DNA from: VXPQ01 sp965248175
GTDB taxonomy: Bacteria > Bacteroidota > Rhodothermia > Rhodothermales > VXPQ01
Direction: 5' to 3'
Assembly: GCA_965248175.1 (NCBI GenBank)
Contig: OZ252093.1
Coordinates: 1,550,001-1,614,000, forward strand
DNA length: 64,000 nucleotides
The translations under genes and the position numbers were made by a program. The first letter of the stretch is position 1. Each line of letters begins with the position of its first letter. Below the pieces are notes generated by a model. The model was given only the letters and a program-made list of their open reading frames with translations. It was not told the DNA's origin and did not search any database. Shown piece by piece: positions 9,339 to 17,908 of this stretch.

Positions 9339-9674
9339 CGTGCGCAGCGGGAATCAAACGAAGAAGTAAGGCATAGCGATACAAGGGAGCGATGATGCCG
9401 CTGCGCACGGCGTGTTGCGTTGCGTTTTCGAACAGGAAGGCGCCTTTGCGGCTGGCTTCGGCAACCAATTCAATATGATAAGGACACCCGAATGGTTCCT
9501 TACACCCGCTCAGATCGATCTTTCCCGGTAGAGTACGGTTCCAATGAAACCATTCGTCCGCGAAACAATAATTCCGCCCTTGCCCCGTTCTTGCAGAGGA
9601 ATTGGTTCTCTGTAAAGGATTGCGCGGCAGGAAGAGGATAATTTTTCTGCATCCCGTCCGTTTCGTCATTCCGA
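9339..9674. other. Non-coding interval between divergent mlaE and ECF sigma genes
   Basis: This 336-bp stretch separates two divergently transcribed genes and must hold both promoters. I found no protein similarity in any frame, no RNA gene and no convincing promoter. An A/T-rich run near 9638-9650 (TAATTTTT) lies upstream of the sigma gene but has no matching upstream box. Confidence 0.4.
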
Positions 9675-10280
9675 ATGCATCGTACGGATGAGACCCTTGC
9701 GGTCGCATACATTGAAAAAGACGATCAGGAGGCGTTCCGCCAGTTGGTGGAACGCCATCAGGAGCGCATATTCGGGTATGTGATGGGCATGGTACGCGAT
9801 CGGGACGTGGCAAACGACCTGTTTCAGGAAACATTCTTCCGCGCTATCCGCGCCATGAAACAGGAACGCGGATCGTATGCATCGCAGGGAAAATGGCTGG
9901 CCTGGGTGATGCGCATTGCCCGCAATGCGGTGTTCGATCATATGCGCGAGCGGAAAAAATGGACCGATGTGGAAACGAACGACGCACAAGACGGCTCTTT
10001 TTGGGACCGGTTGCCGGGTGAACCGGCGCCTGCCGACGAGCAGGTGGACCTGCGCCGCCGTATTGACATCATGGAACAATGCATCGAACGGTTACCGGGT
10101 GAACAGCGCGAGGTACTGTTGCTGCGTCACGAAACCGGTATGACATTCCGGGAGATTGCGGAGCTTACGAATGTGTCCATCAATACGGCGCTGGGGCGGA
10201 TGCGTTATGCGCTTCTCAACCTGCAAAAGATGATGCGGATAGAACTCGGCGAGGAGGCCGAAGGAATACGAACCACTTGA
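9675..10280 (+). CDS. ECF RNA polymerase sigma factor
   Basis: 201-residue extracytoplasmic-function sigma factor. Region 2 (about residues 20-90) contains LVERHQERIFGYVMGMVRD, DVANDLFQETFFRAIRA and the -10 recognition helix KWLAWVMRIARNAVFDHMR. Region 4 (about residues 135-190) contains LPGEQREVLLLRHETGMTFR and the helix-turn-helix EIAELTNVSINTALGRMRYA. There is no region 3, as expected. The next gene starts 14 bp after its stop and encodes a single-pass membrane protein likely to be its anti-sigma factor. Confidence 0.92.
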   Translation: MHRTDETLAVAYIEKDDQEAFRQLVERHQERIFGYVMGMVRDRDVANDLFQETFFRAIRAMKQERGSYASQGKWLAWVMRIARNAVFDHMRERKKWTDVETNDAQDGSFWDRLPGEPAPADEQVDLRRRIDIMEQCIERLPGEQREVLLLRHETGMTFREIAELTNVSINTALGRMRYALLNLQKMMRIELGEEAEGIRTT

Positions 10281-10294
10281 TACAACGAACCGGT

Positions 10295-11158
10295 ATGGAT
10301 AAGAAAGACGCCTGGCTTCTCAAACTGTACGAGGATTCGGGAACGCCCCCGGATTCTGGCTCCGGGGGTACTGAAGAAGCCGCTTCCCTGCGCGAAATGA
10401 AGGATTGGCTGGATGCGCGATCCGCAATCCGGTCTACGCGGCCCGACCCTGAGGCTGTAGAGGCTGTACTGCAAGCAGCAGCGCAGCATGCGACGGTCTC
10501 CGGCGCCCGGCAAGACCGGCCTGCCTTGGCGCGTAAACGAGCGGCGTGGCGCGTGCCGAGGCGTATTGTGGGCGGGGCGGTCGCTGCGCTGGTGGTGGCG
10601 GTCGTGGTCGTCGGATTGTTTCGGGCGGATGTGTTTGCTCCAGCTCCGACCGATTCCGTTTCCGGGTCCGCGGCGCTCCTTACCGGCACGCCCGCGTCTA
10701 CGGAGACGGCGCCCTCCGAAGCTCCCCCTGAAACGCTTTCCCCGGCTGGAGAGGCTGAGAATCGCGTGACCGATCTCCAGGGCGGAAGCACGGGGCTTGC
10801 CGCTGTTTCTTCTCCTGATCTTCCCGCTGCTTCCGGCGCCTTGCAGTCGAAAACGGCGCCGGAAGCTCGTCCCGACGCGGCCTTGGCGGATGCGTCGTCC
10901 GTTGACGCTGCCGGGCCACTGCAACCAGCGGCTGTCGCGTCCGAACAGGCTGGGGACGGCGCGATTGCACAGCCGGGATTCATTCTGGTGGAAATACCGG
11001 CCTGGGAAGACCGGGGCGATGTCATTTACCTGCAACAGCGCATCCAGAGTATCGGCGACGGGGTGGCCGGAGGCTGGGAAACGCCTGCGGTGCCTCTCGA
11101 AATGCTCCCTGCCGGATCGGGGGGCGCCGGGTTTACGCCCGCCTCGGATCGTCGCTGA
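10295..11158 (+). CDS. Putative anti-sigma factor, single-pass membrane protein
   Basis: 287-residue protein directly downstream of the ECF sigma gene. About 90 cytoplasmic residues begin with MDKKDAWLLKLYEDSG and are helical and acidic. One transmembrane helix follows (about residues 91-110, VGGAVAALVVAVVVVGLF), then a long Ser/Ala/Pro/Thr-rich periplasmic region ending in a short folded-looking stretch (GFILVEIPAWEDRGDVIYLQ). No zinc-binding anti-sigma HxxxCxxC motif is seen, so the anti-sigma role is inferred from topology and gene order only. ATG at 10295 is preferred; a TTG at 10277 would overlap the sigma stop. Confidence 0.6.
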   Translation: MDKKDAWLLKLYEDSGTPPDSGSGGTEEAASLREMKDWLDARSAIRSTRPDPEAVEAVLQAAAQHATVSGARQDRPALARKRAAWRVPRRIVGGAVAALVVAVVVVGLFRADVFAPAPTDSVSGSAALLTGTPASTETAPSEAPPETLSPAGEAENRVTDLQGGSTGLAAVSSPDLPAASGALQSKTAPEARPDAALADASSVDAAGPLQPAAVASEQAGDGAIAQPGFILVEIPAWEDRGDVIYLQQRIQSIGDGVAGGWETPAVPLEMLPAGSGGAGFTPASDRR

Positions 11159-11235
11159 CAGCGCGCATCGGAAATACGCTATCGATTACTGGAAACTGGA
11201 GGTAACGCAACCTACCCAACAAATACCGTAAAGCC

Positions 11236-12168
11236 ATGACCTCTCTTTCCCTGTACTCCAAAGGCTGGCTGCTTGCCCTGCCGATGCTGATCCTCGCTGC
11301 CGGAACGGTGGAGGCGCAGCAACTTGATTCATTTCCCATCGATGACCCGACGCTTCGTTCGTTTCGCATCGAGGACGGGGTTGTGTTCATAGATGGGCGG
11401 AAAATCCCGCCCGAAAAACTTCCGGAAGGATTCCCCCCGGAAGGAGTCTCTGTAGATTATATGTTTTCTCCTGGTCTGGATAAGGATTTGATTGTTGAAG
11501 TAAAAGGTGGGCCGCGGTATATCCTGAAGAGAGACAGCCTATGGGCGACAACTCCACGCGCTTTTTCCTGCACCATGCAGGATTATGGCTGCAAGGATAT
11601 GAAAGAGGATGCCTATGTCCTTTTTATTCCTGCCACGCCGCCCGAGGCTATTCTGGAACGTTATGCCGAGGACCTGCGCGAACAGGAAAAACGCATGCGG
11701 GATTTGCTGCATCGTTTGGCGCCGGAATCGCAGACGAATGAATTTCCGAACGAATTGCAACAAATGGTGCAGGAAATGACGCTTCGTGCGGCGGAAGCGG
11801 CCCGTACGGCGAGCGAGTTGCCGCATATTCAGATGCAGCACTATTTCTCGAACATGCAGCACAAGAATGAGGGGCTTTTCGATCAGTTGATGAGCGAGCG
11901 GCTCATGGAGCACGAGACGCTGAGTATGGCCCGAAAGTTTGCTGCGATAGACGAAGGGGAAGTTCGCCGGGACAGTATAGCGGTATTGTGGGAGCGGCTG
12001 GCCGAGATATTCGAACTCAAACAGGAGAACCGTCGCCGCGAAGTGGAGGAACTTGCGGAGAAACTACAAGAGTTGCAAAAAGCCATTGCCGAGCGCCAAC
12101 GGCTTCGGGACAATATCGTGGAACGCCGCCTGCAGGAGTTGCTGGGAAACGATACCCTGGACTGGTAA
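11236..12168 (+). CDS. Exported protein with C-terminal coiled coil, function unknown
   Basis: 310-residue protein with a Sec signal peptide (cleavage near VEAQ-Q). The mature N-terminal ~100 residues are beta-rich and polar, with a Cys pair (FSCTMQDYGC). The C-terminal two thirds are strongly helical and charged (RYAEDLREQEKRMRDLLHRL and REVEELAEKLQELQKAIAER), indicating a coiled coil. I do not recognise a family. It follows the sigma/anti-sigma pair with a 77-bp gap and ends in a rho-independent terminator, so the three genes probably form one unit; an envelope-stress periplasmic partner is possible but not shown. Confidence 0.65.
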   Translation: MTSLSLYSKGWLLALPMLILAAGTVEAQQLDSFPIDDPTLRSFRIEDGVVFIDGRKIPPEKLPEGFPPEGVSVDYMFSPGLDKDLIVEVKGGPRYILKRDSLWATTPRAFSCTMQDYGCKDMKEDAYVLFIPATPPEAILERYAEDLREQEKRMRDLLHRLAPESQTNEFPNELQQMVQEMTLRAAEAARTASELPHIQMQHYFSNMQHKNEGLFDQLMSERLMEHETLSMARKFAAIDEGEVRRDSIAVLWERLAEIFELKQENRRREVEELAEKLQELQKAIAERQRLRDNIVERRLQELLGNDTLDW

Positions 12169-12189
12169 CGTTGCTTTTTGCATGATTCA

Positions 12190-12231
12190 GGGGAGGCGCA
12201 TGGTCTCCCCTTATGCTTTTTGATTGTTTTT
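12190..12231 (+). terminator. Rho-independent terminator after the sigma/anti-sigma/coiled-coil genes
   Basis: GGGGAG (12190-12195) pairs with CTCCCC (12205-12210) around a 9-base loop, followed by a T-rich tract (TTATGCTTTTTG...). It lies 22 bp after the stop of the coiled-coil gene. Confidence 0.7.
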
Positions 12232-12352
12232 TTGTATATTTGCAGATAGTGTGGGGGTTTGCGCTGCGATTTGCTTTTCTGCCCATCTACCACCCACCCT
12301 TTCGCCGGCGCAAGATGCAGAGGAGGCGATCCTGCTGGCCGTTTCCGTAACC

Positions 12353-13747
12353 ATGATGCATCGTTTGCGTCCGGGCTTCTTTTTGCGCGGCGAATTTCCC
12401 ATATGGGGAATTGTCCGGTTCTGCGCCATAGTCGCCCTTGCCGCTTCTGCGGCGGGGGCGTCTTCTCATGAAAGCGAGGCTGCCGTCGCCCCGCCTACTT
12501 TCTCAAACGCGGCCGCGCTTCGCGCCACCCCACAGGTGGAGCGCGTTTCCTTGACCGAGCGATCCGACGGCAAGGGCTATGTTATCCGTTTTCATACGGA
12601 CGGCCCGGTGGCTGCTTATAGCGAGCCGCGCATGCTTGCCGACGGGCAGTTGGAAGTGATCCTTTTCAATACGAGGCTTGCTTCCGATCATGTGAGGGGC
12701 GATGCCGCAGGGCCTGTCATCCGCTATTCGGGAGAAGAGGACGAAGGCCATCTGTTTTTCCGGTTTACGCTTGATGCCGGGCAACCCGTGCAGGCTTCGG
12801 CATACCGCGACGGCGGCTCCGACGACATCCTTGTGGGGCTTGCTTATGTGTCCGGGCAGGTTGCTTCGCACCAGAAGGAGGGTAGGGACCTCCGACAGAT
12901 TCCTGTTCGGGCGGTATCGCTGCTGGCCACGGCTTCTACCGATCAGTTGCCCGCTATCGGAGGGGGAACGACCGGTCGGACGCGAGAGGCGTTATTAGCA
13001 TCCAGCAGAGAGGAGGCCGTGCCGACGGGTGGGCAGTGGCTTCTGGATACCGTGGTGATCGATGCCGGGCATGGGGGCAAGGATCCGGGAACGAAAGGGC
13101 CTGGCATATTAGAAAAAGATATTACCCTTGCCGTCTCGCTGAAACTCGGAGCTTACCTAAAGGAGCGTCTTGGAGTACACGTCGAGTATACCCGCCAGGA
13201 CGACCGGTTTATCGAACTCAAGGACCGGGGACGGATCGCCAACGAACGTGGGGGTAAGCTTTTCATTTCGATCCATGCGAATTCGGCGGATAATGTGGCG
13301 GCGAGCGGCGCCGAGACCTATTTCATTGGCCTGCACAAGACCGATGCCGCCCGCAGCACGATGGAGCGGGAGAACGAGGTGGTGAAGATGGAGAGTTCCC
13401 AGCGGGAATACGAGGATATGAATGAGGAAGCGCTCATTCGCATGGCGCTTGCGCAAAGCGCGTACATGCAGCAGAGCCAGGAACTCGCAGTGCTTATCCA
13501 GGATCAGTTCGAGAAACGGGTGCAACGCAAGAACCGGGGCGTCAAACAGGCCGGTTTCTATGTGCTCTGGGGCGCTTCCATGCCCGCCGTGCTGGTCGAA
13601 CTGGGATTTCTCAGCAACCGGTCCGAGGCGGCGTTTCTGGTAAGCGAACGCGGGCAGGATTATCTGGCAAGTGCTATCTTCAGGGCGGTTCGCGCGTACA
13701 AGGAGCAGTACGACAAGGGTTTCGGTCCGCGGGCGAGCGTTCCGTAA
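12353..13747 (+). CDS. amiC: N-acetylmuramoyl-L-alanine amidase (Amidase_3)
   Basis: 464-residue zinc amidase that cleaves the stem peptide from peptidoglycan, for example during septum splitting. The N-terminus has a hydrophobic export signal (FCAIVALAASAAGASS). Residues ~60-170 form a beta-rich domain resembling AMIN, used in AmiA/B/C to find the division site. The catalytic domain begins at VVIDAGHGGKDPGTKG with zinc ligand His near residue 240. The Glu in EKDITL, the His in ISIHANS (near 306) and the catalytic Glu in VLVELGFLSN (near 416) are all present. The frame is open 129 bp further upstream, but that part reads through an A/T-rich promoter-like region; ATG 12353 places the signal peptide correctly. 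Confidence 0.88.
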   Translation: MMHRLRPGFFLRGEFPIWGIVRFCAIVALAASAAGASSHESEAAVAPPTFSNAAALRATPQVERVSLTERSDGKGYVIRFHTDGPVAAYSEPRMLADGQLEVILFNTRLASDHVRGDAAGPVIRYSGEEDEGHLFFRFTLDAGQPVQASAYRDGGSDDILVGLAYVSGQVASHQKEGRDLRQIPVRAVSLLATASTDQLPAIGGGTTGRTREALLASSREEAVPTGGQWLLDTVVIDAGHGGKDPGTKGPGILEKDITLAVSLKLGAYLKERLGVHVEYTRQDDRFIELKDRGRIANERGGKLFISIHANSADNVAASGAETYFIGLHKTDAARSTMERENEVVKMESSQREYEDMNEEALIRMALAQSAYMQQSQELAVLIQDQFEKRVQRKNRGVKQAGFYVLWGASMPAVLVELGFLSNRSEAAFLVSERGQDYLASAIFRAVRAYKEQYDKGFGPRASVP

Positions 13748-13816
13748 TGCGCTCCGGCCGGAATGCGTTTCCCTTCGGCCGCGCAGTTCGTTTTCCGTTT
13801 TTAAGTCCTGTCCCGA

Positions 13817-14365
13817 ATGCATTTGTTTTCCGAAGTATCCGTACAGTCCTTGCACGATGCGGTTCGCACCGTGCCGGATTTTCCCCAATCCGGTATTGCA
13901 TTCAAGGATGTGACGCCGATCTTGCTGGATCCCGTCTTGTTTCGGCAGGCTGTCGAGGCGCTCGCAGCGCCTTTCCGGGACGCCGGCGTTACGAGGGTGG
14001 CGGGGATTGAAGCACGCGGTTTCCTGTTTGGATTGTCTTTGGCCCAGGTGCTTGACGTCGGGTTTGTGCCCATTCGGAAACAGGGCAAGCTGCCCTGGCG
14101 GACGTACCGGATGGAATACGATCTCGAATACGGCACGGATTGCATGGAGATGCATGTGGACGCCGTCGTGGAGGGAGACCGCGTTCTTATCCATGACGAC
14201 GTGATCGCCACCGGAGGCACGGCGGCGGCGGCGGCGAAACTGATCCGGGAAGCCGGTGGGGAGCTTGTCGGATTTTCGTTCCTTGCCGAACTGAATTACC
14301 TGTCGGGTCGGGACCTCCTTGAGAGCGATGCGCTGATCGGGTCCGTGCTCCGGTTCGACGGGTAG
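13817..14365 (+). CDS. apt: Adenine phosphoribosyltransferase
   Basis: 182-residue type I phosphoribosyltransferase that salvages adenine to AMP using PRPP. The N-terminus has VPDFPQSGIAFKDVTPIL, the GIEARGFLFG loop holds the conserved Glu-Ala-Arg, and the PRPP-binding motif is VLIHDDVIATGGTAAAA. Length and motif order match Apt exactly. It is convergent with ridA (44 bp apart) and 69 bp downstream of the amidase gene. Confidence 0.95.
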   Translation: MHLFSEVSVQSLHDAVRTVPDFPQSGIAFKDVTPILLDPVLFRQAVEALAAPFRDAGVTRVAGIEARGFLFGLSLAQVLDVGFVPIRKQGKLPWRTYRMEYDLEYGTDCMEMHVDAVVEGDRVLIHDDVIATGGTAAAAAKLIREAGGELVGFSFLAELNYLSGRDLLESDALIGSVLRFDG

Positions 14366-14409
14366 GGCACAGGCGGGCAGATAGCGCCGGAGCCGGCGGA
14401 AGCCGGTTG

Positions 14410-14817
14410 CTACCGGACCGCAATACAGGAGATTTCCACCCGCGCACCCCAGGGAAGCGCGGAAACTTCCACGGCTTGCCGGGCAGGCGGGAGTTCCGGG
14501 AAATACCGGGCGTATATGTCGTTCACGGTCCCATAATCGTTAATGTCCGCCAGGAACACGGTACACCGAACGACATTCCTGTAATCCATTTGTGCGGCTT
14601 TGAGCACTGCGCCGAGGTTTTCCAGCACGCGTTCCGTTTCGGCTTCTACGCCGCCGGTCACCATGCTTCCCGTTTCCGGATCGACTCCCAGTTGTCCGGA
14701 GCAATAGAGCGTATTGCCGGCCAGGATGCCTTGATTGTAGGGGCCTATCGCTGCCGGAGCCAAAGGGGTTCCGACAGGGCGACGGGATGTTGTTTGGGCT
14801 GAGTCGTGGTCGTTCAT
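14410..14817 (-). CDS. ridA: RidA-family reactive enamine/imine deaminase
   Basis: 135-residue YjgF/YER057c/UK114 protein. RidA hydrolyses 2-aminoacrylate and related enamines produced by PLP enzymes. Family features are IGPYNQGI near the N-terminus, LYCSGQLGVDPETG, the NVVRCTVFLADINDY segment, PPARQAVEVSALP and the C-terminal GARVEISCIAV with the substrate-binding Arg. The N-terminal ~15 polar residues are a short extension over typical RidA (about 128 residues). Confidence 0.93.
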   Translation of the reverse strand: MNDHDSAQTTSRRPVGTPLAPAAIGPYNQGILAGNTLYCSGQLGVDPETGSMVTGGVEAETERVLENLGAVLKAAQMDYRNVVRCTVFLADINDYGTVNDIYARYFPELPPARQAVEVSALPWGARVEISCIAVR

Positions 14818-14902
14818 GAAGCCGCTACTGTTAAAAAAGGGATCATATACCTAACTTTCGTAATTATATCGGGCTTTCACAAGCGAATATTTGTTAAAGA
14901 CC

Positions 14903-15718
14903 ATGGATCTGGGCATCGAAGGACGGACAGCGTTTGTAGCCGGGGCCAGTAGCGGGTTGGGGTATGCTGTGGCATTCGCGCTCGCCCGGGAAGGATGTCG
15001 CGTAGCGATCTGCTCCCGGTACCAGGAACGCATTGCAGCGGCTGCCGACCGCGTGGCGCAGGAGGCCGGCGCCGACCGGGAAAGCATTCTTCCGCTTGTA
15101 TGCGATGTGACGGACGAGCGCGCCGTGCACGATGCGGTCGACCGGACTTGCGCGTATTTCGGCGGGTTGCATATCCTGGTGACAAACGCAGGCGGACCGC
15201 CTCCGGGCTATATCGACGATTTGTCCCTCGAAACGTGGCGTGCAGCGATTGAGTTGAACCTGATAAGCACCATCCAGTTGTGCCGGGCGGCGTTACCGCA
15301 TTTGCGGGCGGCAGCGGCTGCCGATGATCCGCTTGCCCGCATTCTGATGATCACGTCGATTTCGGCCAAACGGCCGATTCCCGATCTGTATCTTTCCAAT
15401 GCGGCTCGCGCCGGTGTACAAGGCTTTGCAAAGACTCTTTCGGAGGAATTGGGCCCGGCGGGTATTACGGTCAACACCATTTTGCCGGGGTATACGCGCA
15501 CGGAGCGCTTGACGGAGCTGGCGACACACCTTGCCTCGACATCAGGGGCCCCTGTCGAAGATATCGAGGCCGGATGGGCCGAAGGCAATGCACTGCGGCG
15601 CATTGCAGAGCCGGAGGAATTTGCGTCGGCCGCGATTTTTCTCGTAAGCAAGCGAGCCGCGTACGTAACCGGTGTAGGGTTTCCTGTGGACGGTGGATGG
15701 TCCAAGCACGTATTGTAA
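14903..15718 (+). CDS. Short-chain dehydrogenase/reductase with atypical active site
   Basis: 271-residue Rossmann-fold oxidoreductase. The NAD(P)-binding motif is AGASSGLGYAVA, the structural motif is TNAGG (in place of NNAG), and the active-site Ser is in MITSISAKRP. The region that normally reads YxxxK is DLYLSNAARAGVQGFAKTL, so the Lys position is Asn. The same LSNA-R-AGV pattern occurs in a known SDR branch annotated as 3-oxoacyl-ACP reductase-like, so it is probably a genuine variant and not a sequencing error. The C-terminus PVDGGWSKHVL is normal. ATG 14903 is chosen over TTG 14891. mnmA begins 14 bp downstream. Confidence 0.85.
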   Translation: MDLGIEGRTAFVAGASSGLGYAVAFALAREGCRVAICSRYQERIAAAADRVAQEAGADRESILPLVCDVTDERAVHDAVDRTCAYFGGLHILVTNAGGPPPGYIDDLSLETWRAAIELNLISTIQLCRAALPHLRAAAAADDPLARILMITSISAKRPIPDLYLSNAARAGVQGFAKTLSEELGPAGITVNTILPGYTRTERLTELATHLASTSGAPVEDIEAGWAEGNALRRIAEPEEFASAAIFLVSKRAAYVTGVGFPVDGGWSKHVL

Positions 15719-15732
15719 GCCTAAGAGAAACC

Positions 15733-16890
15733 ATGAACAGGAAGGGACGGGTACTGGTGGCCATGAGCGGCGGCGTGGATTCGTCGGTTGCGGCGGTCAT
15801 GCTGCATGAGCAGGGATACGAGGTGGTCGGCGTCACGATGAAGACGTGGGATTACGCTCGCAGCGGCGGGCGCACCGGAAAGCGCGCGGACAAGGAGGTT
15901 GGTTGTTGCACGCTCGAATCCATGAACGATGCGCGCGCCGTCGCCGTGAAGTATGGCTTTACGCATTTTATCGTAGACATCCGTGAGGAATTCGGCGACT
16001 GGGTTATCGAGCGGTTCACCGGCGAATATCTTGCCGGCCGCACGCCCAATCCGTGCGTATTGTGCAATACGCATATAAAGTGGGCGGCGTTGATGCGCCG
16101 GGCCGAGCAACTGGACTGCAACTACATTGCTACCGGGCATTACGCGCGGCTCCGGCGCGAAGAAGCCACGGGTCGCATCGTGCTGATGAAAGGGCTTGAC
16201 GCCCGCAAGGATCAGAGCTATGCTTTGTGGGGAGTGTCCCAGGAGCATCTGGCCCGTACCTTGCTCCCGCTGGGCGCATTCGAGAAGCCGGCCATCCGGG
16301 AGATGGCTGCTGCGTACGGACTGGACCGTGTGGCGGACAAGCCCGATTCCTACGAGATATGCTTCATCCCGGACAATGATTACCGGCGGTTCCTGAAAGA
16401 CCGCGTGGACGGGTTGGCGGAGGAAGTGTCGGGAGGATTGTTCGTGACCTCCGACGGGACCATGGTCGGAAGGCACGAGGGGTATCCGTTCTACACGATC
16501 GGACAGCGCCGGGGCCTTGGCGTGGCGCTTGGTTATCCGGCCTATGTGATCGATATCGACGCCGAAACGAATACGATTGTCCTGGGTCCGCGCGACGAGT
16601 TATTCCGCGGCGCGCTCACTGCCCGGCAGATCAATCTCGTGAAGTACGAATATCTTGACGACGAATTGCCAGTGGATGTGAAAATTCGCTACAACGATCC
16701 GGGGGCGCCCGGCGTGGTCCGGCAGGAAGGGCCGGACGAACTCCACGTAGCTTTTGCAATGCCGCGTCAGGCCGTCACGCGCGGGCAGTCCGTGGTGCTG
16801 TACGAGGGCGACGATGTGGTGGGCGGCGGCTGGATCGAGCAGGTGGGGGAGCGCTCACATCGTAACGCTTCCCTTGAGATTCAAAAATAA
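15733..16890 (+). CDS. mnmA: tRNA-specific 2-thiouridylase MnmA
   Basis: 385-residue enzyme that puts sulfur on U34 of tRNA-Lys/Glu/Gln. PP-loop ATP pyrophosphatase motif AMSGGVDSS (residues 10-18); catalytic Cys pair C111 (TPNPCVLCN) and C210 (SYEICFIPD); GHYARL and KDQSYALWG tRNA-binding segments; C-terminal beta-barrel from about residue 280. Compared with E. coli MnmA there is a short insertion around residues 42-60 (SGGRTGKRADKEVGCC), known from Bacteroidota homologues. ATG 15733 gives the family N-terminus; an upstream extension would overlap the SDR. The stop lies inside the convergent DUF4249 gene (10-bp overlap). Confidence 0.95.
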   Translation: MNRKGRVLVAMSGGVDSSVAAVMLHEQGYEVVGVTMKTWDYARSGGRTGKRADKEVGCCTLESMNDARAVAVKYGFTHFIVDIREEFGDWVIERFTGEYLAGRTPNPCVLCNTHIKWAALMRRAEQLDCNYIATGHYARLRREEATGRIVLMKGLDARKDQSYALWGVSQEHLARTLLPLGAFEKPAIREMAAAYGLDRVADKPDSYEICFIPDNDYRRFLKDRVDGLAEEVSGGLFVTSDGTMVGRHEGYPFYTIGQRRGLGVALGYPAYVIDIDAETNTIVLGPRDELFRGALTARQINLVKYEYLDDELPVDVKIRYNDPGAPGVVRQEGPDELHVAFAMPRQAVTRGQSVVLYEGDDVVGGGWIEQVGERSHRNASLEIQK

Positions 16891-17906
16891 AGGCTCCAGA
16901 CATCTTCGCTGACATCGTCGAGGCACGGAACGGGTGGAGAGGTGCATGCCGGATTGCCAGCGCTCGGTATCAGAGAGCATCCCTGATTCGAACTGAATCC
17001 AATAAAGTCTCGCAGGTTTTTCGGAGGGGTCCACCGTTCGGTGACCACCACGCCTGCACCGAAGAAGCCGTATCCGTTTTCGATATTGGAAAGGGCGCCG
17101 GGTTCGATGAGCACCTCAGGATCGAATACGCCTCTCGGCGGACTCCATTCTTCGTTCGCCGCCACAAAATGAAACTCGACGCGGCGCAGGGCGATGTTGG
17201 GGTTGCCATCGGTTATCAGGCATTTGCTTTTGTATGCCTCCTCTACGATCACGAAATCGTGTGCCATGTTGATATCGTATCGTACGCCGTCCCTCAATCG
17301 ATCCTCTGTGCCCTGATAGGATACTTCCACGGGGTAGTTCACGACCGGATGGAGTTTCAGGTCGGTGGGCCAGGTCTGGGCGGGGGGCACGTTGGTGGCT
17401 TCGTACCGCATCTCGACGCCCAGCAGGTTGGGAAGCGGATCTCCTCGTACGTAGGCATAGACCCTCGGACTGGTGTCCGAGCGTTCGAGGGTGAAATCCA
17501 CCTCGGGCGGCACCCTCACCGTGGCGCTGGATACGGCGCCGTCCGACCGGGTGACGTCAAGACGGTAGCGGTGACCATGCACAGGGCGAAACGCTGCCTC
17601 GAAGAGATGCGCTGTAACGCCGTCATCGTATGTTATCTTGTAGGGCGTCCAGGCCAGCGTTTCTCCGGTTTCGAGGTCCGTAGTCGTTACGGCGGCATCC
17701 AGGTTGCCGGGCCGGTCGATGCCGGGTTCCCCTTCGATAGAAAAGATGCGCACCCGCTGGGTGTCTGCCGCGGCGTCCAGAAGCCCCCAGATCGTGAATG
17801 GGCGCGGTTCGCCGATGAGCGGGTTGACGGCGCTTTCGCAGGAAGCAAGAAAGGCAGCGGCAACAAGGATGCTCAGGGTCGTATTTCGCAGGGATGCAAG
17901 GCGCAT
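16881..17906 (-). CDS. DUF4249 outer-membrane-associated lipoprotein
   Basis: 341-residue DUF4249 protein. The signal peptide ends in lipobox LASC, so it is a lipoprotein. The beta-rich body begins IGEPRPFTIWGLLDAAADTQ, followed by strand pairs such as LAWTPYKITYDDGVTAHLFE and GHRYRLDVTRSDGAVSSATV, as in other family members. DUF4249 genes in Bacteroidota are typically paired with a TonB-dependent receptor; here the receptor stop is 2 bp upstream of this ATG, so the two are co-translated. The start at 17906 is the lipoprotein start; the frame is open far upstream but overlaps the receptor. Confidence 0.85.
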   Translation of the reverse strand: MRLASLRNTTLSILVAAAFLASCESAVNPLIGEPRPFTIWGLLDAAADTQRVRIFSIEGEPGIDRPGNLDAAVTTTDLETGETLAWTPYKITYDDGVTAHLFEAAFRPVHGHRYRLDVTRSDGAVSSATVRVPPEVDFTLERSDTSPRVYAYVRGDPLPNLLGVEMRYEATNVPPAQTWPTDLKLHPVVNYPVEVSYQGTEDRLRDGVRYDINMAHDFVIVEEAYKSKCLITDGNPNIALRRVEFHFVAANEEWSPPRGVFDPEVLIEPGALSNIENGYGFFGAGVVVTERWTPPKNLRDFIGFSSNQGCSLIPSAGNPACTSPPVPCLDDVSEDVWSLYF

Positions 17907-17908
17907 AA

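Noticed and set aside
8656..9834. 392-codon open frame overlapping mlaE in another frame
   Set aside because: mlaE is unambiguous; the alternative frame has no domain and overlaps the start of the sigma gene.
13157..14194. 345-codon frame opposite the amidase and apt genes
   Set aside because: Antisense to two well-supported enzymes and without similarity.
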